Below are positions 4,535 to 5,224 of a DNA stretch of 5,224 nt, piece after piece (within the stretch, counting starts at the first letter, position 1; every line of letters starts with the position of its first letter). The notes below the pieces were generated by a model that had not been told where the DNA came from, did not search any database, and saw only the letters and a list, made by a program, of their open reading frames with translations. The stretch lies in NCBI GenBank assembly GCA_001564205.1, contig LKMY01000157.1:1-5224 (forward strand), given 5' to 3'. The position numbers and the translations under genes are program-made. This DNA is from Nanohaloarchaea archaeon PL-Br10_U2g5 (lineage in GTDB: Archaea; Halobacteriota; Halobacteria; Halobacteriales; Haloferacaceae).

Positions 4535-5224
4535 ATGATAGACAGAGACGCCGTCCGAGACAACGCCAACTACCTGCGTAACGTCCGACCGATCGATCCC
4601 GATGAGATCGCCGAATACATCGAGGGGACGCCGCATCCGGCGGTCGTCCGCGAAACGCTCCGCGAAGAGGCGTTCGACCTCCGGCTCCGCGAACGCGCCG
4701 ACGGGAGCTTCGAACCCGTCGAGGAGGAACCGATCAACCTGCCGGAGTGGATGCCAGAGCGGCTCCCGGACGCGTACTCGTTCGCCCTCGAAGACCTCCT
4801 CGTCGGCGAGTTCGGTGCGAACTGGCACCGCGGCGACTCCGGCGACGAACTGCGCGAGGCGATTCGACGGCTGAAGACCGACTACCTCTACGAAAACGAC
4901 GTGGAGTACGACCGCGTCGCGGCGCTCGGCTACGCGATCTATCATCTGCCGGCTTACTACGCGACGGTCGGATACGTCCTCAACGATCTCGCAGAGAACG
5001 GACTGATTGATCGGACCCTCCGCGTGCTCGACGTGGGCGCAGGAGTGGGCGGTCCAGCGCTCGGACTCCACGACTACCTCTCGGACGACGCAGTCGTGGA
5101 GTACCACGCGGTCGAGCCCAGCGCGGCGACCGGCGTGCTCGACCGGATGCTTGCGGAAACGAGTCGCAACTTCCGGACGACGGTTCACGAGACGACTGCG
5201 GAGGCGTTCTTCGGGATCGACGAC
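4535..5224 (+). CDS. Rsm22-family methyltransferase-like protein, 3' end missing
   Basis: The first 230 codons of a reading frame that stays open to the window edge. The protein looks like the archaeal Rsm22 family (related to mitochondrial METTL17), SAM-methyltransferase-fold proteins tied to small ribosomal subunit assembly. An N-terminal mostly helical region (1-160) contains YAIYHLPAYYATV (133-145), resembling the family's conserved Tyr/Pro block before the catalytic fold. It is followed by methyltransferase motif I, LDVGAGVGGP (165-174), and an acidic end of strand 2 in VEPSAA (193-198, Glu194), expected to contact the SAM ribose. Family members usually carry a C-terminal cysteine cluster for Fe-S binding, which would lie beyond the window; the visible part has no cysteine. 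ATG 4535 is the first start after an in-frame stop at 4472-4474. No TATA element at the usual distance and no Shine-Dalgarno is seen, so cotranscription with tyrA is plausible. Confidence 0.8.
   Translation, partial: MIDRDAVRDNANYLRNVRPIDPDEIAEYIEGTPHPAVVRETLREEAFDLRLRERADGSFEPVEEEPINLPEWMPERLPDAYSFALEDLLVGEFGANWHRGDSGDELREAIRRLKTDYLYENDVEYDRVAALGYAIYHLPAYYATVGYVLNDLAENGLIDRTLRVLDVGAGVGGPALGLHDYLSDDAVVEYHAVEPSAATGVLDRMLAETSRNFRTTVHETTAEAFFGIDD

Noticed and set aside
4529..5188. 219-residue minus-strand frame opposite the Rsm22-family gene
   Set aside because: The plus strand has methyltransferase motif I and a family-like N-terminus; the minus frame is an antisense shadow.
1..5224. A novel defence, mobile or biosynthetic system
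   Set aside because: All six genes fit housekeeping or transport families, or a small conserved-type unknown. There is no composition shift, integrase, transposase, nuclease or toxin-like gene, and no coherent accessory cassette.

Overview
The window looks like ordinary chromosomal DNA from a haloarchaeon. It is GC-rich with strongly GC-biased third codon positions. The predicted proteins are very acidic (Asp/Glu-rich, Lys-poor), one carries a twin-arginine lipoprotein signal, and most starts sit about 26-32 nt downstream of a TATA-like element with no Shine-Dalgarno sequence. That is the leaderless-transcript arrangement typical of this group. No mobile element, RNA gene, CRISPR array or origin was seen.

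Layout from left to right: a 17-bp tandem repeat (1-64) running in from outside the window, followed by a small cluster of inverted GGTCA half-sites; a minus-strand sugar-1-phosphate nucleotidyltransferase (108-1082); a minus-strand 98-residue conserved-type haloarchaeal protein of unknown function (1181-1477); a divergent promoter region (1478-1605); a plus-strand Tat-exported, lipid-anchored DsbA-like thiol oxidoreductase (1606-2268); a plus-strand 12-helix MFS transporter (2368-3621); a plus-strand prephenate dehydrogenase-like TyrA (3701-4474); and the 5' 230 codons of a plus-strand Rsm22-family methyltransferase-like protein (4535 to the window end). No gap between genes exceeds about 130 nt.

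The genes do not form an obvious pathway. They cover sugar nucleotide synthesis (cell-surface glycans), thiol-disulfide chemistry outside the membrane, small-molecule transport, tyrosine synthesis and ribosome small-subunit maturation. Five of the six have their own promoter-like element, which suggests mostly single-gene transcription units. The exception is the Rsm22 gene, 60 nt after tyrA and without a clear promoter, so those two may be cotranscribed.

I found no convincing new multi-gene system. The points most worth a second look are the apparent loss of canonical TyrA residues, two intergenic hairpins whose T-tract coincides with the next gene's TATA element, an inverted repeat between promoter and start of the nucleotidyltransferase, and the 17-bp repeat.
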